NCBI GenBank assembly: GCA_025345505.1 | Contig: JANVCC010000021.1 | Coordinates: 2,747,081 to 2,811,080, forward strand | Length of the DNA: 64,000 bases | Direction of reading: 5' to 3' | Origin: Todiramphus chloris collaris | Taxonomy: Eukaryota > Chordata > Aves > Coraciiformes > Alcedinidae | Part shown: piece after piece, positions 22,698-36,369 of the stretch | How positions within the stretch are numbered: the first letter of the stretch is position 1 | Layout: every line of letters starts with the position of its first letter | Made by a program: the position numbers and the translations under genes | Notes under the pieces: generated by a model | Seen by the model: the letters and a program-made list of their open reading frames with translations, nothing else | What the model was told of the DNA's origin: nothing | Databases searched by the model: none

Positions 22698-24975
22698 GTA
22701 ACTATTAAGAGCATCTCTGTGCACCTGGAATTTACGATACAAAGCACTGAGGACTGTCAACATTTTAGAAGCCAAGCAGGAAACCATTTCAGACTTTTTT
22801 CTAGGGCAGCACATTAATAAAAGAAATAATTAGCAAGGAGGAAGAAGATCAGGAAATGAATTAATGTGCTTCTCTGTATTATAATCACCCGATTTGCATA
22901 CAATGTCATTTTGGGAAAAGCCAATGGTTACTGGAAATCACGTGGTAGGTGAAGCAGATAAGCTAATTTCTTTATGGGAGTCACGTGTTGAAATCACACC
23001 ACCAGGCAGATGATGCCTTTGTGCTCAAAAAGGCAAAGTATATTAACACATTTAACACTGAGCTGACACAGGTACATGGCTCCTGGATCAGTGTGGTTTA
23101 TTTTAGGCAGCTCAAGCCATGGCTGTAATAACTAATCAAAAAATAATGTAGCCTTAGAATACACACCTCATGGGATCTCCAAGTGCAAGTTTCCTTAACT
23201 ACTCCCTTTCCATCAACAAGCATCTCAGTGTACATGCACTTAAAAATTAATCCACCAAATCTGAACAAGACTTTTTAGGGTGATGCTCTGGTTCCTGATG
23301 TGCAAGTTCAGCCAGTTTAATGTGTTAGCTTCGATTGAAGAAGGTATGGACTTATGCTCCCTTTTGCAGCAGATACAGAATGGTGCTGTCCAAGGGGATG
23401 GACACCAAGGAGCACCTGGGAGACTGGAATGTCTTGAATCACCACAATGATATTAGGCAGGCTTAACACTGAAGCCTCCGAAGCGTGACTTAAGAACAAA
23501 AGATCAGAGTAGACCTTCGGAGCAGTAATTTGCTCAGACATGGTGGAATCTATCTACTTATCCTTTGTAGAGGGCTTAGGGACAATATCCCACTCAGAAC
23601 AGTTCTAAAGTACTCTACTGTAACACCAAGTACCCTCCACTTCCAGTTCCTAGAGATGCTTTCCTTAATCTCTGGAGTATAACCCTCACTCTCGAACTGT
23701 TCTAAAGAGACAGTCAGACCCCTACTGACAGAATTTTCCTTTAAATCGTGGAATCCACAGCTATTGAATATGCAATGAGTAAAAAAAGCCACATTATCAT
23801 ATTGTTTCTGTATCAGTTCGAGAGACAAAACGAGAGCATCCCCCACAGTGGGCTGAGAACACAGGTTTCTCTCTTCTGTGGAAGACAAAGGGCTTGTTTT
23901 AGAAACCATACTGTTCAAAGCCCAGATTTTCTAAAGAATTTCCTGTAGAAAAGTATTCCCTCAAGAATTTCTAGACAGGGAAATAGCACAATGTGGATTA
24001 CTTGGCTCCAAGGCCTGGAAGTCATCAATTCACCTTTCGAGTCAGGCCTCCCTCAATGAGGCAGGCGATCCAACCTACTAATTGGGTCTGAGAGCAGCTC
24101 CTCGGTTGTTGCCCTTCCCAGAGTTGGTTTCTCATCCCATCTCTTTCAGGGACCAGGTTTCTTCACACTTCCCAAAATCCCAAAGCTCAACTCGGCGCTC
24201 CCAGGTAGATTCCTCGAGCGGACCACGGCGAGCGTAACGCGAGATCAATCAGCCATCAAAGAGCGCCCCGTCACGTCCAAATAATCCAGCATTAAGAGCT
24301 GGTTTGGTTATTATTGCCTCCATGCATTTATTTAATGATGACTTCATGCAAGCATCAAGCACAGACTTAAGCACTAACCACTACTCATGTTCCATGCCGA
24401 GTTCAGCCGTAAGCTCCGTAACTTCAAAAGCCATACGTGAACATTTCTCCATCTCTCTGCTGCGTAATACCCTTTCATGGCCAACACATGCCTGACCAGG
24501 GACTATTTTGTGATTAGTCGAGACTCAGGAACTTTATTTAGTCATGTCCCTACATGGATGATCTATCTCCTGTAAGCAATTAATCCCATGCAAGCTGCGT
24601 CCTTTCTAGATACCGCGTATCATCATCATCATCATCGTCATCGTCGTCATCATCATCACCTTCTCGTCCGTCAGCCACGTTGCCACGAGATCACTGTTGA
24701 CAAAGTTAAGCTTTGTGCTTTTCAAGTCTGTAGAGCTGATGGTTCGTTGAATTGTTCTCTGCATTGGTTACACTTCTGGCTTGCTGAGCTAGGTCGTCTT
24801 GTCATGGACACCTCATCACTTAATCTGCACTGCAGAATCGCTGAGCTCTACCAGAGAGTAATTTGTTCCTCACTACTCAAAGGAGAATTTTCCAGTCCTT
24901 AAAGAATTTTTAAGTTTCAGACAAAATAAAAATCCTCAGATTTGCATTGTTCGTCTCAATGTATTATGCTGATCA
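22698..24975. other. Gene-free interval with CpG-retaining patch and CAT repeat
   Basis: No exon set is recognised. At 24618-24662 lies an imperfect (CAT)n/(CGT)n microsatellite. The stretch of about 24190-24690 keeps many CpG dinucleotides compared with its surroundings (see findings). Confidence 0.45.
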
Positions 24976-24979
24976 AGAA

Positions 24980-25218
24980 TGGAGATACCATAGGATTAGA
25001 CTAGACATTAGGAAAGAATTCTTCACGGAGAGGGCAGTGAAATATTGGAATGGGCTGCCCAGGGAAGGGGTTGAGTCCCCATCCCTGGATGGGTTTAAAC
25101 ATCGCTTGGATGTGGTGTTGGGGGACATGGTCTAGGGGTGAACTTGTAGAGTAGGGCTGATGGTTGGACACGATGATCCCAAGGGGCTTTTCCAACCCGA
25201 GTGATTCTGTGATTCTGA
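24980..25218 (+). mobile_element. CR1 LINE 3' fragment
   Basis: [20 protein letters not shown], then [19 protein letters not shown], and a 3' end GTGATTCTGTGATTCTG at 25200-25217. Confidence 0.94.
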
Positions 25219-26410
25219 CTGTTCAGTGACAGTTTTAATCTTTATTCAAGACAGAAAATGCAGAAAGCAGACATGAAAGACTTGAGGCAGACAGATCTAT
25301 GAAGCTGCTACTTCAAAATAAATCTAAACTCATTAGTACAGTCTCAGCTGCTGCTTCTACCCAAATCATGCACTCCTGCAAACTCCTTGTATCAGTGCCA
25401 GAGTGCATGTGGCTGCATTACAAGCCAGGTGAAGGAAGAGGTCCAACTGAAGATTAACCTAGAAAACAAAAATCAGCAGCTTAAAGTGTTTGTAATGGGG
25501 CTGTTCATCCATGGAACTGAATAACCACTAACAACACACCATTCTGGAATCCTGGCAAGCCCACATTTCCCCAAACACTCAACTACGTGAGCCATGATTT
25601 TATATTTCCGCAGCCTAGTCAACGTAATTAGGACTCAGAGATGAGTCCTGCTAAGGCACTCCTAAAAATGCTGTTGGGACACAGGGTTCCAAAAGAAAAT
25701 TTCACGCAACTGGATGGAAAACAAAAGACAAAGCAAAACACACACACAATAAACCCCAGCAAAACAAACAAATAAGGCACTTTCTAGTGCATTTAGAGAG
25801 TTTGTGTATTAAAAAGGAGAGCAAGTCAAAGAAAGTCTTCTTTATCCTTCTAGGAGATTAGCTGGGCACAGCTTGAGCTGCCTTCTCAAAGTGATGTCAT
25901 AATGGTAGAACTTTGCTACAGATCTAGGAGCACATGCAACTTTCTGATAGACAGTATCAAAAGAAAAAAACATCACAGCACTCAGACCCCCTGATCTGAA
26001 AAGATGCAAAAGCCAACATTAGAATTAAAATAATTTTATTTCAATGTACATGAACAGAAACAAAATAGACTTTTTTACTTACAGAGATATATTGCTGGGC
26101 TGGCCCAATCACACGTGTTCTCCACTATGAGGCAGCAAGACTGACTAGACCTACTTCACTGCTTTTTGGACCAACAAGATTCAAATTACCACCTCCAAAC
26201 AGTCCTTCAGCACACAGCAAACTATGTTGAAAACAAAAGAAAAACTCATCAACTCTTCACCTAGCCAGAAATGTTAAGTTGGGTTCCAAGGAAGATCTCC
26301 CTTGAAAATTCCATCCGTTACCGAAGAACAGAACACAGTATGCAGCGCTGTGTCTAAACTTAATGGATCAAGGGTTCTCCCAAATACTCTTCTCTACTCT
26401 ACTCTCTTGT
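25219..26410. other. Gene-free interval
   Basis: No gene is recognised. It contains A-rich runs around 25690-25770 and an AATAAA near 25748. Confidence 0.4.
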
Positions 26411-28653
26411 ACAAAGCATCTACAGGCAAGCTCATCAGGGATGTCAAGATTGCAGGCAGCCTGGGCTGCACTGATCACGCACTGGTGGAGTTCACAGTCC
26501 TGAGGGACACCAGGCAGACAAGGACCATAGTCGTGACCCTGAATTTTAGGAAAGCAAACTTTCAGCTCTTGGAGGAGTTGGTCAATAGGACCCCCAGCAG
26601 GAACAAGGGGGCAGAACAGAGCTGGCAGATCTTTAAGGACACTTTCCATAGAGCACAAGAGCTCTGGATGTAAGAAATGAAGTAAGGGAAGAGAGCAGCA
26701 TGGCTGAGTCAAGACCTAGTGGTCAAACTTAAAGGCAAGAAGGAATCACACAGGCAGTTCAAGCAGGGACGGGTACCTTGGGAAGAGCATAGAGATGCTG
26801 CCCAGGTGTGTAGGGATGGGGTCAGGAAGGCCAGGGTGTCACTGGAGATGAACTTTGCAAGGGATACAAAGAACAACAAGAAGGGCTTCTCCAGGTATGT
26901 CAGCCAGAAAAGGAAAGTTAAAGACAACAGCCTCTGTGACGAGCAAGAATGGCAAGCTGGTGACAACAGATGAGAAGGCTGAGGTTCTCAACAACTTTTT
27001 TGCCTTCTTCTTCACTGGCAACCTCTCTCCTCACTGCTCCCGAGCTGAAGGACCACTAGACAGGGACTAGGGGGACAAAGTCCCTCCCACTGTAAATGAA
27101 GACAAGGCTCATGACCACCTGAGGAACCTGAACATACACAAGGTCTACAGGACCTAATGAGATGCACCCCAGAGCCCCGAGGGAATTGGCTGATGTAGTT
27201 GCCAAGCCACTCCCCATTATATTCAGAAAGCCCCAGCAGTCAGGTGAAGTCCCTGGGGACTGGAAGAAGGGACACATCACACCCATTTTTAAAAAGGGTA
27301 GAAAGGAGCCTGGGAACTCCTGACCTGTAGCCTCACCTCTGTGCCTGGGAAGATCATGGAACAGATCCTCCTAGAAGCTCTGATAAGGCACGTGGAGGAC
27401 AGGGTGGTGATCAGAGACAGACAGCATGGCTTCAGTAAGGGGGGGAAGTCCTGCCTGACCAACCTAGTGGCTTTCTACAGTGAAGTGACTACATCAGTGG
27501 ACAAGGGAAGAGCTCTGGATGTCATCTATCTTGACTTCTGCAAGGCCTCTGACATGGTCCCCCAAAACATCCTTCTCTCTAAGTTGGGGAAATACAGATT
27601 TGACAGGTGGACTGTTCAGTGGATAAGGAATTGGCTGGATGGTCACATCCAGAAGGTAGTGTCCAATGGCTCAATGTCCAGATGGAGATCAATGATGAAT
27701 GGTGTCCCTCAGGGGTCCATACTGGGACCAGCACTGCTTAACATCTTCATCAATGATATAGACAGCAAGACTGGGGGCACCACCAGCAAGCTTGCAGATA
27801 ATACCAAGCTGAATGGTGCGGTCGATGTGCCAGAGAGAGGGGATGTTATCCAGAGGGACCTGGATAAGCTGGAGAAGTTGGCCCAGGAGAACCTCATGAG
27901 GTTCAACAAGACCAAGAGCTGGGTCCTGCACCTGGGTAGGGATAATCTTTGTTATTCACACAGGCTGATTTGGTAAGAGAGCAACCCTGCAGAAAAGAAC
28001 TTGGGGGTGTTGGTGGACAAGAAACTGGACGTGAGCCAACAATGTGCATTTACAGCCCCCAAAGCCAATTGTATCCTGAGCTGAATCAAAAGAAGCGTGG
28101 CCAGCAGCTCGAGAGAGGTGATTCTCCCCCTTGGCTCTGCTCCGGTGAGACCTCACCTGGAGTACTGTACCCAAGTCTGGAGCCCCCAACATAAGGACAT
28201 GGACCTGATGGAGCAGGTCTAGAGGAGGGCCACAAAAATGATCAGAAGGCTGGAGCACCTCTCCTATGAGGAGAGGCTGAGGGAGGTGGGTCTGCTCAGC
28301 CTAGAGAAGAGAAGGCTCCAGGGAGACCTTACAGCAGCCTTCCAGTATCTGAAGGGATCCTGCAGGAAAGCTATGGAGGGGCTGTTTCCAAGGGCATGTA
28401 GCAACAGGATGAGGGTCAACAGTTTTAAACTACAGCAGGGGAGATTTAGATTGGACATTAGGAAAAAGTTCTTTATTCTGAGTGTGGTGGAACACAGGAA
28501 CAGGTTACCTGGGGAGGTGGTGGAGGCCCCATCCCTACAGACATTCAAGATGAGACTTGAGCAACCTGCTCTAGTGGGAGGTGTCCCTGCCCATGGCAGG
28601 GGGGTTGGAACTGGATGATCTTTAAGGTCCCTTCCAACCCTGACAATTCTATG
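26410..28653 (+). mobile_element. Longest CR1 LINE in the window (endonuclease end through 3' terminus)
   Basis: About 2.24 kb of ORF2 is collinear. It begins at the endonuclease C-terminal block (GSLGCTDHALVEFTVLRDTR, about 26456). The RT follows at 27341-27976: [63 protein letters not shown]. The tail [20 protein letters not shown] leads to the 3' end ACAATTCTATG at 28653. The catalytic FADD box reads LADN, and several stops and frameshifts are present, so it is inactive. It lies about 1.1 kb beyond the TXNDC9 stop codon, opposite to TXNDC9 in direction. Confidence 0.96.
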
Positions 28654-28707
28654 CTGGGGCTCTGAGAAACATGAGCTAGTTGAGCACGTCCTGCTCTGTC
28701 ACTGCAG

Positions 28708-28745
28708 ACCTTTAAAGGTCAACCCAAACCATTCTATGATTCTAG
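28708..28745 (+). mobile_element. CR1 LINE 3'-terminal remnant
   Basis: CTTTAAAGGTCAACCCAAAC followed by CATTCTATGATTCTAGG, immediately after the long CR1. Confidence 0.7.
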
Positions 28746-29747
28746 GATCTGCTACAAAACCCACAGACTCAAACCCACAGAATTATACAAACCCATGAAC
28801 AAGGCTGTTTTCAATATGCTTGTTGCTAGGTGCTGTCACCTGCTGCGACAGCTTCAACACACAGCCTACATAGATGGGCAAAGGGCTCTTGACCACCTGT
28901 TTCAGAATCCACAGAAGTTATGACTGTTTTTACAACTTAAGAGTGCAATGTAGTTGAGTTATTCAATGTCATATGGCACCATAAGACGAGCAAGCATTTG
29001 TTAAAACACACACTTCCTTTACTAATAATTTTGTGGTGCTTTGCTGATAATATCAGTAATAAAAAAAAAAAGGTAACTGGGAGAAGAACCAATAGGGAAA
29101 AATTTTTTAAGGTGTTTATCATCTCCTTTAATAAAGAAAATTAGTAAAAAAAAAAAAACCAAACCAAAACTGTAAGATTCAAGGAAAACAATAGGAAGTA
29201 GTTCTTCCCACAACAGAGTTACACTGTGGACTCTGTGCCATATGGTGTGGCTGACAGGGTACTATGAGGATTTAAAGGGATTTTTCCTTCTATTTTAACC
29301 AGCAAATGCTCTCAGCTACAGCTTGCTTAGAGTATATTCTGGGGAAGCGCTGCCCTCTGCTCTCCCTGGTTCTACTCTTCCTTGTGCATCTGCTTTTGAC
29401 CACCGAGACCGGACGCTGGGCCAGAGGGACCTTTGGTCTGCCTTGGTACAGTTGTTTCTAACAGTTAGTTCAAAATACTCCATGAACTTCTACTTAAGAC
29501 AGAGTTCATCAGTTGCCATGTTATTTAGTTAGAATGACTCAGATTTTTGAATTACAAATGGCTTCCAAAAGAGGAAAAAAAAAAATATTTAAGCTTTTTT
29601 CTGCTATGACTCAGTTGTATAAAACTGTATAGAAAAATGAGCATTATGTGCAGATGTCATGAAGAGCAGTAAGCTTTATAAAAAACATCCTTAGAAATGT
29701 ACCAAGCATAAACAAAAGATGATTTACAAATACATTAAGCTGTTCTT
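28746..29747. other. Downstream flank / 3' UTR region of TXNDC9
   Basis: This presumably includes the TXNDC9 3' UTR on the minus strand. No canonical minus-strand AATAAA is obvious close to the stop; TATAAA-like sequence lies at about 29671. A-runs lie at 29060-29070 and 29147-29158. Confidence 0.35.
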
Positions 29748-29865
29748 CTAGTCATCATCAGAATCTGAATCGTATTTCTTTCCTCTGATGGTCTTCTTAT
29801 CCAACTTTGTAAAGCTTGTTCCAAATTTCTTTTGGCTTTGAAAAGGTGGGTCCATCAAGTTTCCA
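29748..29865 (-). CDS. TXNDC9: TXNDC9 terminal coding exon 5
   Basis: Acceptor TTTTCTTCTAG; encodes [18 protein letters not shown] and the end [14 protein letters not shown], with a TAG stop at 29750-29748. Confidence 0.97.
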
Positions 29866-32800
29866 CTAGAAGAAAAGAAAGCAATGAGTTGATTAAAGCC
29901 ATATTCATGCAGACAGTAAGCAGCATCTCTAATTACCTGATCCTCCAGAACACAACCCCTACTCCTGAAAGCCACCTTAAGTAGCATTGTGGTGCTGCTA
30001 GCACAGCAGAGCCTGGATAGAATGGCTGGAGTAACTGCATTTCAGGCAGGAGTGGGGGTGTAAAGAGCAACTGGGAGCAGGGCTCTGGAGTTAAAAACTG
30101 TCTGAAAGGGCCTCTGCTGCAAACTGATCATGCTCAAGACAACCATCTGACAGACAGCACCACAACCAAGGTATTACAGAGATTTTTCAAAGCAAGTGAG
30201 GACCCAGAAATACAAAAGAAGCTGAAGTTTTGTAACACGGACTTTGGAAGAGAAACAATGGAGTCAAAACTGGGTTTTGTACTGCCCCAAGTCACTTTCT
30301 ACTACCTCTGCCTGGACCAGACAAAGCACCTTCTCCAGCAGACACTGCACTCCAGCTAGCAGACTATGGAGTGACCCATGCCTATGGGTGCACATGTGAC
30401 CTGTAGGACCTTTTCTCACCAGCATGTGGGACCAGGGGTTGTTTGGAACTGTAGGTGTTCACATAGAGCTGGAGCACCCACATCTCCTATAGCAAGGAGG
30501 GTGTGGAAAGAGGGGAATCCCCTCCCCTTGCTCAGGGAAGGGTGTGTGGATTCTTTCACTTGCACGGCCTGTGGGGAGTTTGCATTTAAGTGTCAGTGAG
30601 CAAGAAATGAGAACCTTCTGGAATGAGCTATAGAAGGGCGCTTAGAAACGTGTAGGTATTAACATTTTGTAAAAAACATTTTGCTGATATTGAGCCTAAA
30701 CGTACAGTCCACTGATTGGTAGTTAATTACATGTCAGTAATAAGTCAATATGCCACCTGAATTTTGATTTGGGTCAAACAATGTTTTCCCCCTAAATAAA
30801 GTCTATCTTTTCACCATCTGCTATCCACGTGTTTAAGGAACACAATTGTTTCTAGGCTCTGAGGAGAACCATCTCCTTTTCCAGAACTCCAGAGAGCAGG
30901 ACATTACATTCAGAGCAGTGTGGAAATGCAACACTTGTACACAGATGGGTGTCTCCCAGCACGGGCCTCCTGGGCTGTGCAGATATCAGGGCTCACTTTG
31001 TACATCGGAATCTGGCAAAAGGAACAAAGAACAGAACAACTCTCCCAGCTCCACAAGGAGCCAAGAGTGGAATACACAGTTCTAGAATTAAGCAGGAAGT
31101 AAAATTATGCCATAAGGTTGCCCAGAGAAGTTGTGGAAGCCCCATCCTTGGAAGTGTTCAAGCCCAGGCTGGCTGGGGCTGTGAGCAACCTGCTCTAGTG
31201 GGAGGTGTCCCTGCCCATGGCAGGGAAGTTGGAACTGGATGAGCTTTAAAGTCCCTTCCAACTCAAGCCATTCTAGGATTCTATGACTAACAGAGAGTTT
31301 AAAGATGACTTCTTGAGTCTTCTCTGAAGTGCATTGAAAATACTCAAATGTTACTGCAATGCAACTGTGACATGTAAGCACCTATGGCTGATTTAGAAAG
31401 GATTACATTAGATGTTTGTCTCAGAGACCATATCAAAGCAGTGTAGCTACTCTATACACCTCCTGGCAAGAACTATCTGGTTTATTACTGTACAAAAAGG
31501 ACAGTGTAATGCTCATTATAATGTCTCAATACTTTGTCAAAAAGACTCTTCCTTCCCCTGCCAAAGTACACAGATTAAATAACTGGATTAAACTCTCATG
31601 TGTCTTAAGCACACAACACAAGTTACAAAATTTTACGCAAACACGTTCTCCTTGCACTGTAACTGATGATAAAGCAATCAAACCCCAATTCATTACCTGT
31701 AATTAATTATGTCTGCACAGCCTAACCTCCATTCTAAGGTCTCTGTAGTGAAGTCGTCAGTGTTGCCAAGATCAGTAAAGCCCACAACATAGTCTTGTGT
31801 CTTTCCATCTTTTACTAGTGCTAGAGTGGGGATGACTTTGATGCGCAGTCTCTCGCACAAGAAAGGAGATTTTTCAGCATTTAATTTCAAGAATTTTGTC
31901 TCAACGTGCTTTTTTGCCAATACACTCAAATGTTTGTCCATTATTTGGCACCTGTGGGGATTAAAAAAAAAAAGGACATCAAGTGTTAGAATCAGTAAGC
32001 TGAAAAATATTTCTTTTAGAGAAAGTTTAAAAGGAACAGTAAAGGGCTAGTTATTAAGAATTTAATAATTAAGAATTTAGTTTCAACAGAAACTGTGTTT
32101 CAAAGGTTGCTGGATTTAATGACTAATAGAATAACAGCCTGGAGCATCTTTATTGGAAAATTACACCATCCATTTCTCCAATTTCTTCCTAATTACTCCA
32201 AAACACACATGAAAGCCTCTCTCATTTCTTGAGGTCTGCATTTATTGATGGAATTTCCCCTCTGACTTCTATTGTTCCTGCTCTAGCTACACTGCCTGTC
32301 AGCTGGAAAAAAATTCTCTATCATCAACTTCATGCCTTCAGAAAAGTACTGTCAACACGTTACAGCACTTTGGGTGCAGCAACTCGTTTCACAAAAACAC
32401 ACACACCCCAAAAAACAAAAGAAAGAAAAAAAGAAGTTATTTGCACAGACTGCTTCAGTAATGCTACAGGCAACAATATTCCACTGTTGTGTTGCAATGG
32501 AATGGGGGTGAGAATACAATTCTTTTTTTCTCAGCTGAGGGACAGTAATGTGAACCGCTCAAAATATTTGTTAGATGGCAGAGATTGCAGGTGACAAGCC
32601 CATAAACCTCCACTTTCTGGATTATCTTCTTTAAGTGGTTTGGCTTAGCTGCAGGAACTCTGTGATGTGACTGTCCTTTAACTCAAAAGGATTGCCAAGC
32701 AGATCAAAAAGCTGGAGGATGAAATCAACTTGATGTTGTGGCCGGTTAAACCGGACACGCTGCCCTCAAGCTGGTTACCAGCATGACATATTTTATAGAA

Positions 32801-35800
32801 ACCCGCCCCCCCCTTTTTATTTTCTTTCTTCTTTTTTTTCCTCAAAGTTCTTTCTCCTGCCTAAGTCTAGAGATTTTGTTGGTTCAAGAAACAAGAACCA
32901 AACAACCCAAACCTGTTCTAAGCTACTTTATTTGCAGAGACAGTCTTTCAGCTTCTTTCAGTAAGTGACAGCCTGCTTCAGGTATTTCTGAAGCTTAAAC
33001 ATTTAACTTAGAAATTATAGGATGCTGATATCTTTCTGCAAAATCCAGCTTTGACCTCTTTCCATTTCTGACATTGAAGCTGTTTCAGTTTATATTCCAT
33101 AAGCTAGAGAACATAACACCTTGGGGAGAGAAAAAAAAAAACCCAACCAACCACAAAAAGGACAAAGGGCTCCTCCTTCAACAAACTACTCCTTGCAAAT
33201 GCATTTTAACAGAAGATGTTGAAACAGATCCACCAAGGGCAGCCCACAGCTTCTGAAATCGTTCCAAGAAAGGGAAGATTTTGTTTTAGATTACTATTCT
33301 GAGTGAGGACACTCTCAGATCTAAAAAACTTACATAATCAACAAGGCATGGAGGGAAAGCAGCTGCAACTGGTATCCACAGATCCTTTCAAAGTAAAAGG
33401 CTAAATTCCCAGGATGCCTAGACAAGTTTTTGGTTATATTTTCATTTTCCAGAACTGTCCAGAATATCTTTGGACTTACCAAAGTGATCTTTCTGAAATG
33501 CTGCTGCTGTATGGGTCACTACATTTACAGATGTGGCTGCCTCAAACTACAACCAATAATGAAACGCGCACTCTCTCAAATAGTGGCAAAGAAGTTATGT
33601 GTTTATATTCTAACTGACTATGTAACAGAGTAATTGTTGTCAAGTCATGTTCTGAATAACTGTAACAGAAAAAAAAGATTAAAAAAAAAAACAGATGTCT
33701 TGAGAAGGGACTGAAGTTTGGAATATTATACTTCTGAAGATGTCTATTTAATTGTGGGATTTGAAATAACAAAAGAGTATGTCTGGGTTTATAGGCAACT
33801 ATAAACAAGAGGTTTCTTGAGCATAGCTTATTTACTATACCTGAAGGTTGTATCTCTATAGAAATGGCAAACCACGTTTTTACTTTCTTTGACTTCTTGG
33901 AAAAAGTCTCTCTCACTTGGGATTTCTCTGTATTCTCCATGTCCTTTTGAAAGCCACTCCTTTTGGAAAACATAAAAGGAAATAATTAGTCTGGGTTTGT
34001 TAGTCCTGAACCTGTCGTGCACAATCTATGGTTTTTAAGAAAAATAAGAAGGGAGCTGCAGTGGAAATCCAGTTTATACAATAATTGAAGGAGAAACAAA
34101 TTATTTCCCCTCTTTAGTTCTGTTTTGAAAACGCACAAACGCCAGTAAGCAAGACAGTATTTTTGGGTTGCCTCTTTCTCAACTGCAGAGAGGTGGCTGA
34201 GCAGTGAGGCTTCCTTACTTATTTAGAAATCCATATCTCAGAGCTGCACAAATGTTTGTGGTGCAGCCTCTTAGGAAGAGTAGACTGGTTCAAAGAGAAC
34301 ATCAACGACAGACAATTCTCAGTATTTACTAAACTGCTAATTGACAGCTTTGGCTACTTTCTCTAAAATGTTTTTTGTACACTCAAAAAACTCTTGTTTA
34401 AAACTGATTCAAGACATGACATCTATTTAAATAGATGTCTTCTAATTTTTTCCCCCTCTATGAAAATATCAGGGAGAACAAAGCCTACTAACTCACCTGC
34501 AACAGATGATGTTTATCTATCAAACATACACTGAAGACATGTTAACCTAAGCCAGGCTTCCAGAAAACCAGGCAGAAAACACACGTGTAAAATGTATTCA
34601 GAAAATGGATGGAGAAACTGAATTTCACACGTTAAAATTTACAGGCAACTTCAAAACCTGCCTGATTAAGTGTGCAAATACCATTTAGAAAAAGCTGGTC
34701 TTTTATGATTATCATGTTTTTCAACAAATGCACCTAAAAAAACCCCCAAACAACCAGCTTCTACAAGACTGAAAGTTAACTGTAGTGTATTAAAACAAGT
34801 ACAGACTAAGCTAAATGATTAGAAGTAGAGCAGTGTGACAGAACTTGACAAAATCCTTTAGTTTTCTGCAGGGGGAAAAAATCCAATTAGATAAGTCACT
34901 GTTCTTGATCTTGCAGTGTTGTCTTGGAGGGAAAAAAAAAAAAAACAAACCACGTTTCCAAGAAAACTAAAAATATCCTGTAAGCTAAGTTAGACTAGAA
35001 CAAAGAATGTCCTGAACATCATACACATTAAAAATGCACAGAAGTATGAGCACATGCAGAAGTCATCAGCAACAGCAGGTATGCATTAATTCCCCTCTGC
35101 ACAACCCTATACCAGAAGAGTGTAGCAGCATATTATGAAGTAGCATCCTACTTCCAATCTGCATCTGAAAATGCATCGGGACAGTGACTTAAGATCAAGT
35201 GACACAAGTTTTCACACATTCACAGGCAAGAACATCCACACATTATGACTTTTGAAAAAGGGAAACACTAGAATCAAATAGAAACAAAACTTCTGAAGAC
35301 AAATATAATGTGCCACTTTCTCTGGGTTTAGAGAATTGAAGCTGTTAACACTGTCTGTTCTCCAGCATCCCAGCCAGGAGGTGACATTTCACTGTGTTTC
35401 TGTTTCAAAGCACAGCATTAGCTTTCACAAGTTCCACCATAGCCAGAGCTTTGCTTTGGAGCCCAGCCACCTCCTTTTCTTAGGTTTGCTTAGATGAAGC
35501 AAGATACAAAACCTACAGGTTCCCTGCTTACAATTCCGGTCTCACGCTGTAGGTTACCACAAATGTGGTGAGAACCATGTTCTCAATGTGTTTGGGGGGC
35601 ACAAAGACTACAGTTTAATGAGCTATCAGGGACCAAAGCAGAATTTCTTTCCTGCAAGAGGAAATGAGCAGTCATGTAACAACATTTAACAGGCTAAGAA
35701 GAAGCAGGACAAACCATTCCAATCTATGAACAAGGAAAGATCCTGTAACATTCTTGTACAAAACACCTCAAGAGAAGAGCATATGTCACTTACAGGCTAC

Positions 35801-36369
35801 AAGCAACAATCTCCAGAATTCAGAAGCTTAAGGAGCCTAAAGGCTTACAATTAGGTTGCCTGTAAGGCTTGTGCTTCCAAACGGCTACGTTCAGTGAACA
35901 CGGATGCACTCAGATCTCTGTACAAGACTCTTTATCCTATCTTTATGGTAAATAATCAGAGGCTCTTCTCTCCTCCTGTTAAAAAACACAAAGCACGTAG
36001 ACATGGACAGACACTTGGTTTCCTGGATAATTTAAAATTAATAACTACAGAAAGGTGAGGAAGAAGAAAAACAACCAAGCAACCCCAAAACACTTATTTC
36101 ACATACACAATTTCCCTAGGATTTCAAAAAAAATCTGTTATACTTTACACATCAAGAGTCTGTATTACTACAGGAATTACTTGTTTCTGCTGCTGGGCCT
36201 TTTTTAGTGCCTCAAGCCTCCTTTGTTTAAGGCACTCCAATTCATCTTCATCCATTTGGTCCAGCTTCTGTATTTCAGCATCCAGATGTTCTTCCACAAC
36301 CTTGGTGGTCTGAAGTATTTCATTCTCCAGAACTTTCTGAAGTATTTCAACAGAGGTATCAGCAGCCAT
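29748..36369 (-). CDS. TXNDC9: Thioredoxin domain-containing protein 9, 4 coding exons, 226 aa
   Basis: The joined CDS is 36181-36369, 33841-33959, 31697-31951 and 29748-29865 (complement, 681 nt). It gives 226 aa, the same length as human TXNDC9. Residues 1-63 form a charged helical/coiled-coil N-terminus ([18 protein letters not shown]). Residues of about 75-180 form a thioredoxin-like (phosducin-like) fold with [14 protein letters not shown] and the cis-proline at Pro144 in KVIPTLAL. The classical CXXC pair is absent: only Cys104 remains, as in the family, so no redox catalysis is expected. The C-terminus ends in the acidic YDSDSDDD. From family knowledge, the protein binds the cytosolic TCP1 ring chaperonin and dampens its ATPase in actin/tubulin folding. 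It is head-to-head with EIF5B across a CpG island. Confidence 0.98.
31118..31285 (+). mobile_element. CR1 LINE 3' fragment in TXNDC9 intron 4
   Basis: GTTGCCCAGAGAAGTTGTGG, CTGCCCATGGCAGGGAAGTT and a terminal ATTCTAGGATTCTATGA. It is inserted antisense to TXNDC9, about 410 bp from exon 4. Confidence 0.94.
31697..31951 (-). CDS. TXNDC9: TXNDC9 coding exon 4 (thioredoxin-fold core)
   Basis: 255 nt between acceptor ATCCCCACAG and donor GTAATG. It encodes [28 protein letters not shown] and [20 protein letters not shown]. Confidence 0.98.
31952..33840 (-). other. TXNDC9: TXNDC9 intron 3
   Basis: This intron holds no recognised element. A-rich runs lie at 32412-32433 and 33129-33140, the latter followed by CCCAACCAACCAC. 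Confidence 0.6.
33841..33959 (-). CDS. TXNDC9: TXNDC9 coding exon 3
   Basis: 119 nt between acceptor TTTTCCAAAAG and donor GTATAG. It encodes [20 protein letters not shown] and onward to RDTTF, nearly identical to the human protein. Confidence 0.97.
33960..36180 (-). other. TXNDC9: TXNDC9 intron 2
   Basis: No repeat or RNA gene is recognised. An A-run followed by CAAACCACG lies at 34931-34953. Confidence 0.6.

Noticed and set aside
24588-24902. His-rich ORF with a poly-His run
   Set aside because: The His run is just the CAT microsatellite; no conserved sequence surrounds it.
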